A stretch of 64,000 nt of DNA from Pseudanabaena sp. PCC 7367 (GCF_000317065.1 NC_019701.1:2418501-2482500); one strand, 5' to 3'; shown: positions 52,812-62,561, counted from the stretch's first letter. Numbers and translations: made by a program. Notes: a model not told the origin generated them from the sequence alone.

Positions 52812-54590
52812 TTGCAGACAACTGGTGCTTTTGCGCTTGTAGACAGTTTAGTTAAGCAAGGTGTTGAACACATCTTTGGCTATCCAGGCGGCGCGATTCT
52901 GCCTGTTTATGACGAAATTTACAAGGCAGAAGAAAGGGACGAAATCACCCATATTCTGGTGCGTCACGAACAGGGTGCTGTCCATGCTGCCGATGGTTAT
53001 GCCAGAGCCACAGGCAAAGTGGGTGTTTGTGTGGCAACTTCTGGGCCAGGAGCAACTAATCTGGTGACAGGGATCGCTACGGCACAAATGGACTCAGTGC
53101 CAATGGTGGTGATCACTGGCCAGGTGCCTTCCTATGCGATCGGCTCAGATGCCTTCCAAGAGACCGACATTTTTGGGATCACCCTGCCGATTGTGAAGCA
53201 TTCCTATGTGGTACGGGCACCAGAAGATGTGGCCAGAATTGTGGCTGAAGCGTTTCACATTGCTGGTACTGGTCGCCCTGGCCCTGTGCTAATTGATATT
53301 CCCAAAGACATTGGCCTTGCTGCCTGTAATTATCAGCCCAATGCAGGAATCAGCCTGCGCGGTTATAAGCCCACCTTTAAGGGGCATCCTAACCAGATTG
53401 TGGCGGCTGTTGATCTGATTCGCCAGGCAGAGCGACCTTTGCTCTATGTGGGTGGTGGTGCAGTTATTTCCGGTGCCCATGCGGAAATTCAACAATTGGC
53501 CGATCGATTCCAAATCCCAGTTACCACTACGCTGATGGGGAAAGGAGCCTTTGATGAAAACAGCTCGCTGTCGGTAGGGATGCTGGGAATGCATGGTTCT
53601 GCCTATGCCAACTATGCGGTTCAAGGTTGCGATCTTTTAATCGCAGTTGGGGCCAGGTTTGACGATCGCGTGACCGGCAAGCTTGACCTGTTTGCGCCAA
53701 CAGCCAAAGTAATTCACATTGACATTGATCCGGCCGAGTTGGGCAAGAACCGCAAACCCCAGGTGCCGATCGTGGGCGATGTAAAGCATGTGATCGCGGC
53801 GATTCTTGGTTCGACCACCTACGAAGAGGAAGTACGCACCGCTGACTGGTTAAGGCAAATTCAGGCATGGAAGGATGATTATCCTTTGGTCGTGCCCCAA
53901 TACCCCAATTGCATTTCGCCCCAGGAAGTGATTTTTGAGTTTGGCAAGCAAGCCCCCAATGCTTTCTTTACCACCGATGTGGGACAGCATCAAATGTGGG
54001 CAGCTCAGTTCCTCAAATGTGGCCCCAGGCGTTGGATTTCCAGTGCTGGTCTGGGCACGATGGGCTATGGGATGCCGGCGGCGCTGGGCGCAAAAGTGGC
54101 TCTGCCCCAAGAACAGGTGATTTGCATTAGTGGTGATGCCAGTTTCCAGATGAACCTGCAAGAGCTAGCAGTATTGTCTCAGTACGGCATTAATGTGAAA
54201 ACAGCGATCATTAATAATGGCTGGCAGGGGATGGTGCGCCAATGGCAGGAAAGCTTCTATGGCGAGCGGTATTCTTCCTCGAATATGGAGGTAGGGATGC
54301 CTGACTTTGTGAAGCTAGCTGATGCCTTTGGCCTTAAGGGCATGGTGATTCAGCATGGTGATGATATTGCCGCAGCAGTGGCTGAGATTATTGCCCATGA
54401 TGGCCCTGTGTTAGCTGATTTCCATGTTAAGCGCAATGAAAATTGCTATCCGATGGTGGCACCGGGCAAGAGCAACTCAGACATGGTGGGGCTGACCGAT
54501 CCGCGCCAGAAACATGCCACGCCGATCGTGGGGCTAAATGGGATTGTGCAGCGATCGCATCCAGCGGTGGCTCCCACGGAAACGGTCTAG
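52812..54590 (+). CDS. ilvB: Acetolactate synthase large subunit
   Basis: The 592-residue thiamine-diphosphate enzyme makes acetolactate and acetohydroxybutyrate, the first common step in valine, leucine and isoleucine synthesis. The N-terminal [13 protein letters not shown] and the catalytic Glu in [17 protein letters not shown] are visible. The ThDP-binding [12 protein letters not shown] to IINNGW is near 440-470. The start is TTG 52812, supported by AGGAGG six bases upstream (52800-52805), and no ATG precedes the conserved [11 protein letters not shown]. The regulatory small subunit gene is not adjacent. The long upstream leader with hairpins may carry regulation. Confidence 0.95.
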   Translation: MQTTGAFALVDSLVKQGVEHIFGYPGGAILPVYDEIYKAEERDEITHILVRHEQGAVHAADGYARATGKVGVCVATSGPGATNLVTGIATAQMDSVPMVVITGQVPSYAIGSDAFQETDIFGITLPIVKHSYVVRAPEDVARIVAEAFHIAGTGRPGPVLIDIPKDIGLAACNYQPNAGISLRGYKPTFKGHPNQIVAAVDLIRQAERPLLYVGGGAVISGAHAEIQQLADRFQIPVTTTLMGKGAFDENSSLSVGMLGMHGSAYANYAVQGCDLLIAVGARFDDRVTGKLDLFAPTAKVIHIDIDPAELGKNRKPQVPIVGDVKHVIAAILGSTTYEEEVRTADWLRQIQAWKDDYPLVVPQYPNCISPQEVIFEFGKQAPNAFFTTDVGQHQMWAAQFLKCGPRRWISSAGLGTMGYGMPAALGAKVALPQEQVICISGDASFQMNLQELAVLSQYGINVKTAIINNGWQGMVRQWQESFYGERYSSSNMEVGMPDFVKLADAFGLKGMVIQHGDDIAAAVAEIIAHDGPVLADFHVKRNENCYPMVAPGKSNSDMVGLTDPRQKHATPIVGLNGIVQRSHPAVAPTETV

Positions 54591-54996
54591 CTTTAGATTG
54601 ATTCAATAGTTAATTAGTTAGTTAAGTAATTTAATAATATTGAATATTGGTAATTAGTCAGCCTGACTGTTAGCATCATGCTTCATCGGGCTGGCTATAC
54701 TATTTAGAGCAATAATAGTTAAATTTCCCCCTGCTAACTATTGCTGAAATACCCAAACAAGCCCTAAATTTAACAGGGGCTAATAAGCAATCTTGCTCAA
54801 GAATGCGCTTATACAATGCTTGAGAGTGCCTAATGGTGCTTAAACGTCAGTTCAATAAATTAATAAATTTCGATAAATCAATCGCAAACGAAGGAATAGG
54901 GGCTTCCGGCGATCTCCAGCAATAATGAGTTAAGGGTTGTTTGTAAATATCTGTCAAACTCAGGTTGCTAAAAAATCAAGGCACTTAATTGAATTT
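54591..54996. other. Intergenic region with an ilvB terminator candidate
   Basis: This 406-base gap between ilvB and the DnaJ-domain gene contains the hairpin at 54656-54696, annotated separately. No ORF or RNA gene was seen. Confidence 0.5.
54656..54696 (+). terminator. Hairpin downstream of ilvB
   Basis: AGTCAGCC pairs with GGCTGGCT (one T-G pair), and AGCAT/ATGCT pairs inside the loop. The T tract after it is weak (ATACTATTT), so termination efficiency is uncertain. Confidence 0.4.
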
Positions 54997-56367
54997 ATGG
55001 CAAAGGATCAAACCTACTATCAAATTCTAGAACTGGCCAGCAGTGCTAGTGCCGAGCAAATTAAATCTGCCTATCGACGGCTAGCCCGTAAATATCATCC
55101 TGATTTAAATGGCGATGATCAGGTAGCCCGCGATCGATTTGAGCAAGTGACCCAAGCCTATCGAATCTTAGCTGAGCCCGCTTCCCGCTCGGATTATGAT
55201 CGGCATCTCAATTCTGGCAACTCTCAGTTTGATCCCAGGCGATCGCCCAGCTCGCAGCATACTCGCCTCTATGAACAGGGTTTGCTTAGCCTCCAGGATG
55301 GCAATTACAACCAGGCGATCGTATTGTTCAGCCGTGCCCTGGATTACTTTAGTAATTTTGCAGAAGCCTATCTCAAGCGGGCGGTGGCTCATTATCGCAA
55401 TGGTAACGCAGCGGCAGCGGTGACTGATTTAAACCGGGCGATCGAACTAAAGCCCCAACTCAACGAAGCTTATTATCAGCGTGGCTTGGCTCGCTCCCGC
55501 TTAGGTTATGACCAAAGTGCGATCGAAGACTATGATCAGGCGATCGAATTAAACCCCAATTATGGCCAAGCTTTTTATCGCCGTGGGCTATTGCAGCGTG
55601 ATCTGGGGAATGAAACTGCGGCTCAGCAAGATCTCCAGGCGGCAGTGAATGTATTTATAAAAATCAATGATCCCTCCGGTCGCCAACTAGCCCAAGATGC
55701 CCTGGCCGCTGGTGGTAACAAATCGATCTCCCTTGATTTGCCTAATCTTCAGCTTAAGCTACCGATATCTGGCTTTTCTGGCCTATTCCAGCCACTTCAA
55801 AGCACTGGATTAGCCCTGCGCCTATTTGCGATCAATCCTCTGGGGGGCTTGCTGCCAGCTTATGTCAAGGTTGGCGATCGGGCAGTTTATGTGGCACTTG
55901 TGTTAACCGCCCTATTTGAAGTTTGCCTGGTTGGTGGGGTGTATTTTTTGTGGTGGCAACATTTTGGTTATGCCACTGCACCGAGCGGCAGAATTGCCCT
56001 GGCCGGGCTGGTCTTATTCTTGTCCCTGGCGGTGATTAGCTTCTTCTTGCGATCGATCCTGCGCGGCAAAGGCAGCTTTACTGGTGATTTATTTATGGCG
56101 GCGGCGACGCTTGTGCCCCTGGGCATGGTGGCGATCGCGGCTGGGCTCTATACCCTTGAGCGGTCGATTTTGTTGCTGTGCATCGCGCTCATTTGTGGTT
56201 GCTATAGCATTCTGACGGTTTATAGTGGATTTAGTCAGCTTGCAAATTTAAATGAAACCAGGTCAACCCTGGCCACGGCATTATTAGTAGCGATCGCTGG
56301 GCTGATCATTCAGGCTGGTATAGCTTGGCTGATGCCCGATGCAATTCCTTCTGAAGGGATTGTTTAA
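54997..56367 (+). CDS. DnaJ-domain TPR membrane protein
   Basis: I choose ATG 54997 (MAKDQTYYQIL) because the J domain begins right there. A TTG 20 codons upstream is unlikely. The protein of 456 residues has a J domain (1-65, with HPD in KYHPDLNG), then three TPR units (about 85-190, with NYNQAIVLFSRAL and AIEDYDQAIELNPNYGQAFY). A linker and four or five transmembrane helices follow (about 290-450). J domains stimulate Hsp70 ATPases and TPRs bind partner proteins. A membrane-anchored co-chaperone for assembly of membrane complexes is plausible but not shown. It is followed by psbN on the opposite strand. Confidence 0.88.
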   Translation: MAKDQTYYQILELASSASAEQIKSAYRRLARKYHPDLNGDDQVARDRFEQVTQAYRILAEPASRSDYDRHLNSGNSQFDPRRSPSSQHTRLYEQGLLSLQDGNYNQAIVLFSRALDYFSNFAEAYLKRAVAHYRNGNAAAAVTDLNRAIELKPQLNEAYYQRGLARSRLGYDQSAIEDYDQAIELNPNYGQAFYRRGLLQRDLGNETAAQQDLQAAVNVFIKINDPSGRQLAQDALAAGGNKSISLDLPNLQLKLPISGFSGLFQPLQSTGLALRLFAINPLGGLLPAYVKVGDRAVYVALVLTALFEVCLVGGVYFLWWQHFGYATAPSGRIALAGLVLFLSLAVISFFLRSILRGKGSFTGDLFMAAATLVPLGMVAIAAGLYTLERSILLLCIALICGCYSILTVYSGFSQLANLNETRSTLATALLVAIAGLIIQAGIAWLMPDAIPSEGIV

Positions 56368-56494
56368 CGTTTAACGTTTAATATTTAATTAGGGTATAGC
56401 TTCAAAGCCCACTGATCGCCCCACTAGCCCTGTGACTTTTTAATGATTCAGGCTAATGGATGGCGATAAGAGTGGCTAAAACCAAAGCCTAGAC

Positions 56495-56626
56495 TTAATC
56501 TTCGTGGTCTTCAAATGGATCGGCTAGCTCCTTGTTAGGAGGCCCAAAGGAAGTATAGATCGCTAAAGCCGTGATACAAACCACGATTGTCGCTATAGTT
56601 AGAATAAGTGAGGTTGCATTTTCCAT
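56495..56626 (-). CDS. psbN: PsbN, photosystem II assembly factor
   Basis: This 43-codon gene, too short for a usual ORF search, translates to MENATSLILTIATI, a continued hydrophobic helix to about residue 24, then YTSFGPPNKELADPFEDHED. The SFGPP-(S/N)KxLxDPFE(D/E)HED end is the PsbN signature. PsbN is needed for photosystem II assembly and repair and is not a stable subunit in plants. It is divergent from psbH, the conserved opposite-strand arrangement. Its stop is 128 bases from the end of the DnaJ gene. Confidence 0.95.
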   Translation of the reverse strand: MENATSLILTIATIVVCITALAIYTSFGPPNKELADPFEDHED

Positions 56627-56782
56627 TTGATTTATAAACTAGATTTATTAACTAGTATTAATTAGATGTTTAATTAGACCTTGCGGCCTGATTCACTGAT
56701 ACAATCAATTATAATATTAAGTTAAGTAATAATAACTTTTTTGAAAAACTAAGTAGATACAGACTAAGTAAAAGAGTTAAGT

Positions 56783-56977
56783 ATGGCACAACGCACTCGG
56801 CTTGGTGAATTACTCAGACCGTTAAACTCTGAGTATGGTAAGGTTGCCCGTGGCTGGGGCACCACTCCTTTGATGGGAGTCTTTATGGCTTTGTTCTTGG
56901 TGTTTTTAATCATCATTCTGCAAATTTATAATTCCTCACTGCTTCTCAATGGCGTGGATGTAAACTGGGGCGGTTAA
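56783..56977 (+). CDS. psbH: PsbH, photosystem II 10-kDa-type subunit
   Basis: The 64-residue thylakoid protein is recognised by [30 protein letters not shown] and one transmembrane helix (about 28-50), ending [10 protein letters not shown]. Cyanobacterial PsbH lacks the plant phosphorylated N-terminal extension, as here. It stabilises the QB site and bicarbonate binding in photosystem II. psbN is divergent 156 bases away. A strong hairpin follows downstream. Confidence 0.97.
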   Translation: MAQRTRLGELLRPLNSEYGKVARGWGTTPLMGVFMALFLVFLIIILQIYNSSLLLNGVDVNWGG

Positions 56978-57158
56978 TTAAGTCAATTAATTAATTGCTG
57001 CTGTTATGGTTTGCTTGGGCTGGGCGATCGTCTTTATGTTTAATATTTATATTGATATTGGCAAGTCTAGTTTGAGATACCTGGTTTAAATCCCCACTGA
57101 GATTAGTTTTAGGTTTGAAGTTTGGTAACTGCGCCGACTTTAAACATAGCCAAAACTG

Positions 57159-57189
57159 AACCTACTTCGCTCAGGTAGCGGGGTAGGTT
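57159..57189 (+). terminator. Long hairpin terminator downstream of psbH
   Basis: AACCTAC-TT-CGCT pairs with AGCG-GG-GTAGGTT around a five-base loop (13 pairs including two T-G), followed by TTATG. It lies between psbH and tatA and most likely ends the psbH transcript. Confidence 0.6.
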
Positions 57190-57261
57190 TATGTTAGAAA
57201 GGTAATGCAAATAGTAATGCAAATAGCAACGTAAAAGCACTAGAGCGAGGTAAGTGTAACC

Positions 57262-57663
57262 ATGAATATTTTTGGGATTGGGCTGCCGGAAATGGTGGTG
57301 ATTATGGTAGTGGCGCTATTGATTTTTGGTCCCAAAAAATTACCAGAAATTGGACGTAGTATGGGTAAGGCGATCAAAAGTTTTCAGGATGCTTCGAGGG
57401 AGTTCCAAGATGAAATTAACAACAGCGTAGAGGCGGTCAAGAATTCCAGCCCAAGCTCGCCCAATCAATCGCCAAGTATTGCCCCAGCCAAGTCTGAGCC
57501 CGTAGCGATCGAATCATCCGAATCATCTGAGTCCTCTGAATCCACTGCGCCTGCTGAGCCTGCTACACCAGAGGTGGTCGCCGTAGATGTTGCTACCACA
57601 CCCGCAGCGCAATCCGAAGCAACCGCAACCAGTGCAGCACAAGAGCAACCGGCCGAGGCTTAG
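57262..57663 (+). CDS. tatA: Twin-arginine translocase subunit TatA/E
   Basis: The 133-residue protein starts with a transmembrane helix (about 3-20) leading into FGPKKLPEIGRSMGKAIKSF, the hinge and amphipathic helix that define TatA/TatB-type subunits. The rest is a low-complexity Ser/Glu/Pro/Ala-rich tail. TatA oligomers form the pore for folded proteins such as the Tat-signal FutA-like protein encoded in this window. tatC is not adjacent. The gene is followed by pth after 37 bases. Confidence 0.93.
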   Translation: MNIFGIGLPEMVVIMVVALLIFGPKKLPEIGRSMGKAIKSFQDASREFQDEINNSVEAVKNSSPSSPNQSPSIAPAKSEPVAIESSESSESSESTAPAEPATPEVVAVDVATTPAAQSEATATSAAQEQPAEA

Positions 57664-57700
57664 TTGCTGATCCTTAGGGTAGCTGCCCAGATTTGAAGTA

Positions 57701-58330
57701 ATGGAGTCAAGCCAAATCATCCGGCTAATTGTGGGATTGGGAAATCCTGGTGCTAAATATGAAGGCACTCGCCATAACATTGGGTTTATGGCGATCGATC
57801 AACTTGCCCGCTATTGGGGTGCTAGCCTGACTGAAGCAAAAAAATTTCATGGTATCAGTGCTGAATATCGTCAGCCTGGGCGCGATCGCTTAATTCTGCT
57901 CAAGCCCACCACCTATATGAATGATTCTGGGCGATCGGCAAGAGCAGTCCTGGATTGGTATAAGCTGGAGCCCCAATCGGTGTTGGTAATTTATGACGAC
58001 ATGGACTTACCCCTTGGTAAAATTCGCCTGCGGCATTCTGGCTCGGCAGGGGGGCACAATGGCATGAAGTCAATGATCGCCCATCTGGGGACTCAGGATT
58101 TTCCCCGGTTGCGATTGGGCATTGGTAAGCAAAAGAACGATCGGCAAGACACGATTAGCCATGTGCTAGGTGGGTTTATGCCAGCAGAACAAAAAATCCT
58201 GCCTCAGGTACTAGATCTAGCCCAAGACACTATTATATCTATAGGTAAGCAAGGTATAGACAAAACCATGAGCCTGTACAACAGTCGATCGGTGCCAATG
58301 CCCTTGCCGCAGGTGGCTACCGATAGCTAA
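57701..58330 (+). CDS. pth: Peptidyl-tRNA hydrolase
   Basis: The 209-residue enzyme releases tRNA from prematurely dropped peptidyl-tRNA. The motifs VGLGNPGAKYEGTRHNIGF (catalytic His in RHNIGF), KPTTYMNDSG, YDDMDLPLG and GSAGGHNGMKS are complete. ATG 57701 is the natural start (MESSQIIRLIVGLGNPG). The C-terminus is about 15 residues longer than in the shortest homologues. It probably shares a transcript with tatA. Confidence 0.96.
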   Translation: MESSQIIRLIVGLGNPGAKYEGTRHNIGFMAIDQLARYWGASLTEAKKFHGISAEYRQPGRDRLILLKPTTYMNDSGRSARAVLDWYKLEPQSVLVIYDDMDLPLGKIRLRHSGSAGGHNGMKSMIAHLGTQDFPRLRLGIGKQKNDRQDTISHVLGGFMPAEQKILPQVLDLAQDTIISIGKQGIDKTMSLYNSRSVPMPLPQVATDS

Positions 58331-58392
58331 CTGTTAATGAACTGTTAGTTAACAATGGTTAGAGGTAGACGTTAATCAACACAAAAATCTTT

Positions 58393-59253
58393 ATGAGCGA
58401 TAGCGCGGTTTTATTAGAAAACGTCTACAAATACTACAACAAAACTCCCGTTGTGAATGCGCTTTCCTTCCAAGTGCAAAAGGGAGAGATGTTTGGCCTG
58501 TTGGGGCCAAATGGGGCGGGTAAATCAACCACAATTCGGATGTTAACCACCCTGACTATTCCCAGTGAGGGCAAAATTGAGGTGTCTGGCTTTGATGTGG
58601 GGCGGCAATCGCAACAGGTGAAGCGATCGATCGGGGTGGTTTTGCAACAAACCAGCGTCGATGGCGATCTGACAGTGTGGGAGAATATGGAATATCATGC
58701 CCGCCTCCACCAAATGCCCGCAGCAATTCAACGGCAGGCGATCGGGCAATATCTGGAATATGTGGAACTGACCGATCGCGCAGATGCAATGGTGAAAACC
58801 TTATCCGGTGGGATGAAGCGCCGTTTGCAGATCGCTCGTGCATTGCTGCATCAACCAGAAGTGTTATTTTTGGATGAGCCAACTGTAGGACTCGATCCAC
58901 AAACCAGACGACGCTTATGGGAGATTATTCAGCAACTTAAAGATCGAGGGATGACCATCTTGCTTACCACCCACTATATGGAAGAAGCTGAGTTCCTTTG
59001 CGATCGGATTGGCATTATGGATGCAGGTAAATTAATTGAACAGGGGACACCTGATCAACTGCGCCGTAAGCATGGTGAAGCAGTTGTAATCACCCAGCAA
59101 GAGCAAGATGGCAAGTTGGATTTTCAATTCTTTCCAGATCTAGACCAAGCTAATGCCCATGTCGATCAACACCGCGATCGCACTGGCATGATGGTGCGGG
59201 CTTCTAATCTGGAAGATATCTTCGTAGAGTTAACTGGACGTAAGTTAGATTGA
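58393..59253 (+). CDS. ABC transporter ATP-binding protein (DrrA-like exporter class)
   Basis: The 286-residue ATPase has Walker A GPNGAGKST (about 36-44), signature LSGGMKRR, Walker B VLFLDEPTVGLD and H-loop LLTTHYMEEAEFLCDR. The wording and the C-terminal VRASNLEDIFVELTGRKL place it in the DrrA/NatA class, which works with a separate ABC-2 type permease in export. No permease gene is adjacent, so the substrate is unknown. The next gene starts 13 bases downstream, suggesting an operon with a sugar-nucleotide enzyme. Export of a glycan or glycolipid is one possible link. Confidence 0.9.
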   Translation: MSDSAVLLENVYKYYNKTPVVNALSFQVQKGEMFGLLGPNGAGKSTTIRMLTTLTIPSEGKIEVSGFDVGRQSQQVKRSIGVVLQQTSVDGDLTVWENMEYHARLHQMPAAIQRQAIGQYLEYVELTDRADAMVKTLSGGMKRRLQIARALLHQPEVLFLDEPTVGLDPQTRRRLWEIIQQLKDRGMTILLTTHYMEEAEFLCDRIGIMDAGKLIEQGTPDQLRRKHGEAVVITQQEQDGKLDFQFFPDLDQANAHVDQHRDRTGMMVRASNLEDIFVELTGRKLD

Positions 59254-59266
59254 GGAATAAGTAACT

Positions 59267-60406
59267 ATGAAAGCCATGATTCTGGCAGCCGGTAAGGGTA
59301 CACGTGTGCGCCCAATCACCTATATTATGCCAAAACCAATGATTCCGATCATGCAAAAACCAGTAATGGAATTTCTGGTGGAGCTGCTACGGGAACATGG
59401 GTTCGACGAAATTATGGTAAACGTAAGCCATTTGTCTGAGGAGATTGAAAACTATTTCCGTGATGGCCAGAAATTTGGGGTTCAGATGGCCTACTCCTTT
59501 GAGGGCAGCATCGTGGAAGGCCAGTTGGTAGGCAGTGCCCTGGGTTCTGCCGGTGGCTTAAAAAAAATCCAGGATTTCTCGCCGTTCTTCGATAGTACCT
59601 TTGTGGTGCTGTGCGGAGATGCGTTGATTGATTTAAACCTGTCGGAGGTGGTGAAGTGGCATCGCAAAAAGCAATCTCTGGCAACTGTGGTAACCAAGTC
59701 GGTGCCTAAAAGTGAAGTGTCTAGTTATGGTGTGGTGGTAACTGATGATGAAAATCGCATCTTAACTTTCCAGGAAAAGCCGAGTGTAGAAGAAGCCCGT
59801 AGTAATGAAATTAACACTGGGATTTATATTTTTGAACCAGAGGTCTTAGATTATGTACCCTCTGGAGAAGAATATGACATCGGTGGCGATCTTTTTCCCC
59901 AACTAGTGGCCGAAGGAGCACCCTTCTATGCCAAGTCAATGGACTTTGAATGGGTGGATATTGGAAAGGTGCCCGATTACTGGCAGGCGATCCAAGATGT
60001 GCTGGCAGGCAAGATCCGCAATGTGCAAATTCCAGGGATTCAAGTAAAACCAGGGGTATTCACTGGTTTGAATGTGTCGGTGAACTGGGACAAAGTAGAC
60101 ATTACTGGGCCAGTTTATATTGGCGGCATGACCAAGATTGAGGATGGGGCCAAGATTGTCGGGCCAGCGATGATTGGACCCAATTGCCATGTTTGCAGTG
60201 GTGCTACGGTGGAGCGCAGTGTAATTTTTGAATATTCGCGCCTGGCCGATGTGCGACTAGTGGATAAGCTGGTGTGTGGCCGCTATTGTGTTGACCATAC
60301 CGGTGCTTCGATCGACCTGCAGGCTTCTGCCCTGGATTGGTTGATTACTGATGCTCGCCATGAGATTCCGATGGAAGTCCCAGAATTAGTTCTGCCGGAA
60401 GCGTAG
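59267..60406 (+). CDS. Sugar-nucleotide pyrophosphorylase (mannose-1-P guanylyltransferase-like)
   Basis: The 379-residue protein has an N-terminal nucleotidyltransferase domain with ILAAGKGTRVRPITYIMPKPM, CGDALIDLNL (metal-binding Asp) and FQEKP. A C-terminal left-handed beta-helix of hexapeptide repeats follows (about 255-345). This layout suits GDP-mannose or other NDP-sugar pyrophosphorylases, and the exact sugar and nucleotide cannot be read. The product would feed polysaccharide or glycolipid synthesis. It lies between the ABC ATPase and the NnrU-like gene, whose ATG directly follows its TAG stop. Confidence 0.88.
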   Translation: MKAMILAAGKGTRVRPITYIMPKPMIPIMQKPVMEFLVELLREHGFDEIMVNVSHLSEEIENYFRDGQKFGVQMAYSFEGSIVEGQLVGSALGSAGGLKKIQDFSPFFDSTFVVLCGDALIDLNLSEVVKWHRKKQSLATVVTKSVPKSEVSSYGVVVTDDENRILTFQEKPSVEEARSNEINTGIYIFEPEVLDYVPSGEEYDIGGDLFPQLVAEGAPFYAKSMDFEWVDIGKVPDYWQAIQDVLAGKIRNVQIPGIQVKPGVFTGLNVSVNWDKVDITGPVYIGGMTKIEDGAKIVGPAMIGPNCHVCSGATVERSVIFEYSRLADVRLVDKLVCGRYCVDHTGASIDLQASALDWLITDARHEIPMEVPELVLPEA

Positions 60407-61120
60407 ATGGAAATATTTACCAACTATCAATCCCACTGGATCATGGCGGGATTGTTGCTTACTTTTGCGATCGCCCACAGTGGCCTAGCAGCGCTGCGAT
60501 CGCGGATGGAAGAATTAATCGGCGCACGGGCTTATCGGGTTTTATTTGCCCTGGTGAGCCTGACCCTGGCGGTGGTGATGATTATTTACTTTTTTAATCA
60601 TCGTTATGATGGGGTGCAGCTCTGGCAGGTACAAGCGGTGCCGGGGATCAAAATTGTGGTTTCGGCTCTGTCGGTAATCTCATTTGTTTTTCTCTATCCA
60701 GCCACGTTTAATTTGCTGGAGGTGGCAGCGATCGCCAAACCCCAAGTCCATCTGTTTGAAACAGGCATCATTCGGATTGCGCGGCATCCGCAGATGGTGG
60801 GGCAAATTATCTGGTGCATTGCCCACACGCTCTGGATTGGCAGTAGTTTTATGGTGGTGACTTCGTTGGGCTTGATTTTGCACCATTTATTTGGGGTGTG
60901 GCATGGCGATCGGCGTTTGGCCAAGCGCTACGGTGATGCATTTGCAAAGGTAAAAGAGCGCACCTCGATTATCCCGTTCAAGGCGATCTGGGAGGGCAGG
61001 CAAGAGCTTAAGCTAGAAGAATTTTTAACCCCTGCCTATTTGGGGGTGGCGTTCACGATCGTTGGTTTTAGGATGCTGCACCCATTGATGTTTGAGGCGG
61101 CAGCGAAGGTGCCCTGGTAG
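60407..61120 (+). CDS. NnrU-family membrane protein, possible 15-cis-zeta-carotene isomerase
   Basis: The 237-residue protein has about five to six transmembrane segments and the NnrU-family signature IARHPQMVGQIIW near 122-134. A further His in IAHSGLAAL lies near residue 24. The plant and cyanobacterial enzyme Z-ISO, a heme-b isomerase of zeta-carotene, belongs to this family, so a carotenoid role is a fair guess. NnrU proteins of denitrifiers are an alternative but less likely in a phototroph. Its ATG abuts the stop of the preceding sugar-nucleotide gene (TAGATG), so translation may be coupled. Its stop abuts that of the convergent reductase gene. Confidence 0.8.
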   Translation: MEIFTNYQSHWIMAGLLLTFAIAHSGLAALRSRMEELIGARAYRVLFALVSLTLAVVMIIYFFNHRYDGVQLWQVQAVPGIKIVVSALSVISFVFLYPATFNLLEVAAIAKPQVHLFETGIIRIARHPQMVGQIIWCIAHTLWIGSSFMVVTSLGLILHHLFGVWHGDRRLAKRYGDAFAKVKERTSIIPFKAIWEGRQELKLEEFLTPAYLGVAFTIVGFRMLHPLMFEAAAKVPW

Positions 61121-61672
61121 CTACATATTTTTTACTAATTCATAGGTCGATTGAACAAAACCAAAATCATAGGCTTTGGTCTTAATATGCTTTAGCAAAA
61201 TATCTTGCTCTAACTCACCAAACAAAGATTTCCCCTGACCGATCAGCATCGGGATCACCGTGATCGTGATGTCGTCGATCAGTCCTGCTGCCAGAAACCG
61301 CTGAATTGTGATCCCGCCATCAATATATATATGCTTAAATCCTTGATTTGCTAACCGCTGATGCAATGCTGCGGGAGTTTCGGCTGAATGTACCACGTTG
61401 CTACTTAGGTCGTTAGGTATTTCAAGGGCACGGCTACTCAAAACGATCACTTGCTTATCTTGATATGGCCATGCACCAAAGGATAAAACCTTTTCATAGG
61501 AGTTGCGACCCATCACTAATACATCCACTGAATCCATAAACGAGGCATAACCACAATCTTCGCCCTCTGGCACTACGGCATTGGCAACATTTAGCCAGTC
61601 GATCGAGCCATCTTCCCTGGCGATGAAACCATCCAGGCTGGTGGCGATAAATACTGATGCTTTTAAACTCAA
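61121..61672 (-). CDS. RibD C-terminal/dihydrofolate reductase-like protein
   Basis: The 183-residue protein begins with SVFIATSLDGFIAREDGSIDWL, as in the YwjB/YyaP group of the RibD_C superfamily. It also has VLVMGRNSYEKVLSFGAWPY and the NADPH-binding HIYIDGGITIQRFL. It is a probable NAD(P)H-dependent reductase whose substrate is unknown. Similarity to true dihydrofolate reductase is only at fold level. Its stop is directly adjacent to that of the convergent NnrU-like gene. It lies 15 bases downstream of thiE on the same strand, so the two likely share a transcript. Confidence 0.87.
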   Translation of the reverse strand: MSLKASVFIATSLDGFIAREDGSIDWLNVANAVVPEGEDCGYASFMDSVDVLVMGRNSYEKVLSFGAWPYQDKQVIVLSSRALEIPNDLSSNVVHSAETPAALHQRLANQGFKHIYIDGGITIQRFLAAGLIDDITITVIPMLIGQGKSLFGELEQDILLKHIKTKAYDFGFVQSTYELVKNM

Positions 61673-61687
61673 GCGCTACTCCATCTA

Positions 61688-62341
61688 TTAATCTTGCTTA
61701 AACTGAGCCAACATCTTGGCCGTAACTGCCTGGGGATCAGCCGCCTGCATGATCGCCCTGACTACCGCCGTGCCCTTTGCCCCCGCTGTGATCACCTCAG
61801 CCAGGTTATTTGCATCAATCCCACCGATCGCAAACCAGGGCATAGTTAACTTTTGGGCAGCATAACTCACATATTCAAATCCGGCCGCCGCTTTTCCTGG
61901 CTTGGTTGGAGTGGCAAACACAGGCCCCACCCCCACATAATCAACCCCAGCCTGGAGCGAAATTTCCAACTCCGCAGGGCTAGTGGTCGATTGGCCAATA
62001 ATATAATCTGTGCCTAAGATTTTTCGCGCTACGTCCGGTGGTAAATCCTGTTGCCCCACATGCACCCCATCCGCGCCCACGGCCAGGACAATATCAACCC
62101 GATCGTTGATTAAAAAAATGGCATCGTAACGATGACAGAGATCGCACAACTGAGCGGCAATTTCTAAGCGAGCCCGATCGTTGGCATCCTTATCCCGATA
62201 TTGCACCAGACTAAGGCCACCTTTGAGTGCTGCTTCGACTACTTCTAAAATTTGCTGATGGGGGGAAGTAACTAGATATAATCTTGCTTGGCTGATTTTG
62301 GCTAGGCGGGTTTGGTGGAGATTGCTGGTTGCTTGACTCAT
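61688..62341 (-). CDS. thiE: Thiamine-phosphate synthase
   Basis: The 217-residue TIM-barrel enzyme couples HMP-pyrophosphate with thiazole phosphate. Motifs visible are LVQYRDKDAND, DGVHVGQQDLP, IIGQSTTS, VGVGPVFATPTK and FAIGGID. Many cyanobacterial ThiE proteins carry an N-terminal ThiD2-type domain in the same chain. Here the chain starts near the barrel (MSQATSNLHQTRLAKIS), and the ThiD2-like domain is encoded separately 220 bases upstream. No TPP riboswitch was seen. Confidence 0.94.
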   Translation of the reverse strand: MSQATSNLHQTRLAKISQARLYLVTSPHQQILEVVEAALKGGLSLVQYRDKDANDRARLEIAAQLCDLCHRYDAIFLINDRVDIVLAVGADGVHVGQQDLPPDVARKILGTDYIIGQSTTSPAELEISLQAGVDYVGVGPVFATPTKPGKAAAGFEYVSYAAQKLTMPWFAIGGIDANNLAEVITAGAKGTAVVRAIMQAADPQAVTAKMLAQFKQD

Positions 62342-62561
62342 AGAGATAGAAATTGTTTGCTAATGGATGGGGGCTTGATCGGGGCGATCGTGCTTGATCG
62401 AATATCTTTATTTTTATTTGTGCATAACTACCTTAATCAAACTGAGTTGGGTAGGTATTTTCAGATCCCTATTTGCTGTTATTGGCGATCGAATAAGCAA
62501 CTTGTTGTGGTCTTAGCAACTTTTTTCATTAAACTGAATTTTATTAATTAGCTCAATTAGC

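Noticed and set aside
62312..62551. Plus-strand frame between thiE and the ThiD2 gene
   Set aside because: It overlaps the thiE start on the other strand and has no domain. Likely a shadow or chance ORF.
62342..62561. Frameshift artefact splitting one thiE gene
   Set aside because: The gap is 220 bases with stops, thiE has its own ATG, and the ThiD2 frame ends cleanly, so a single sequencing error cannot explain it.
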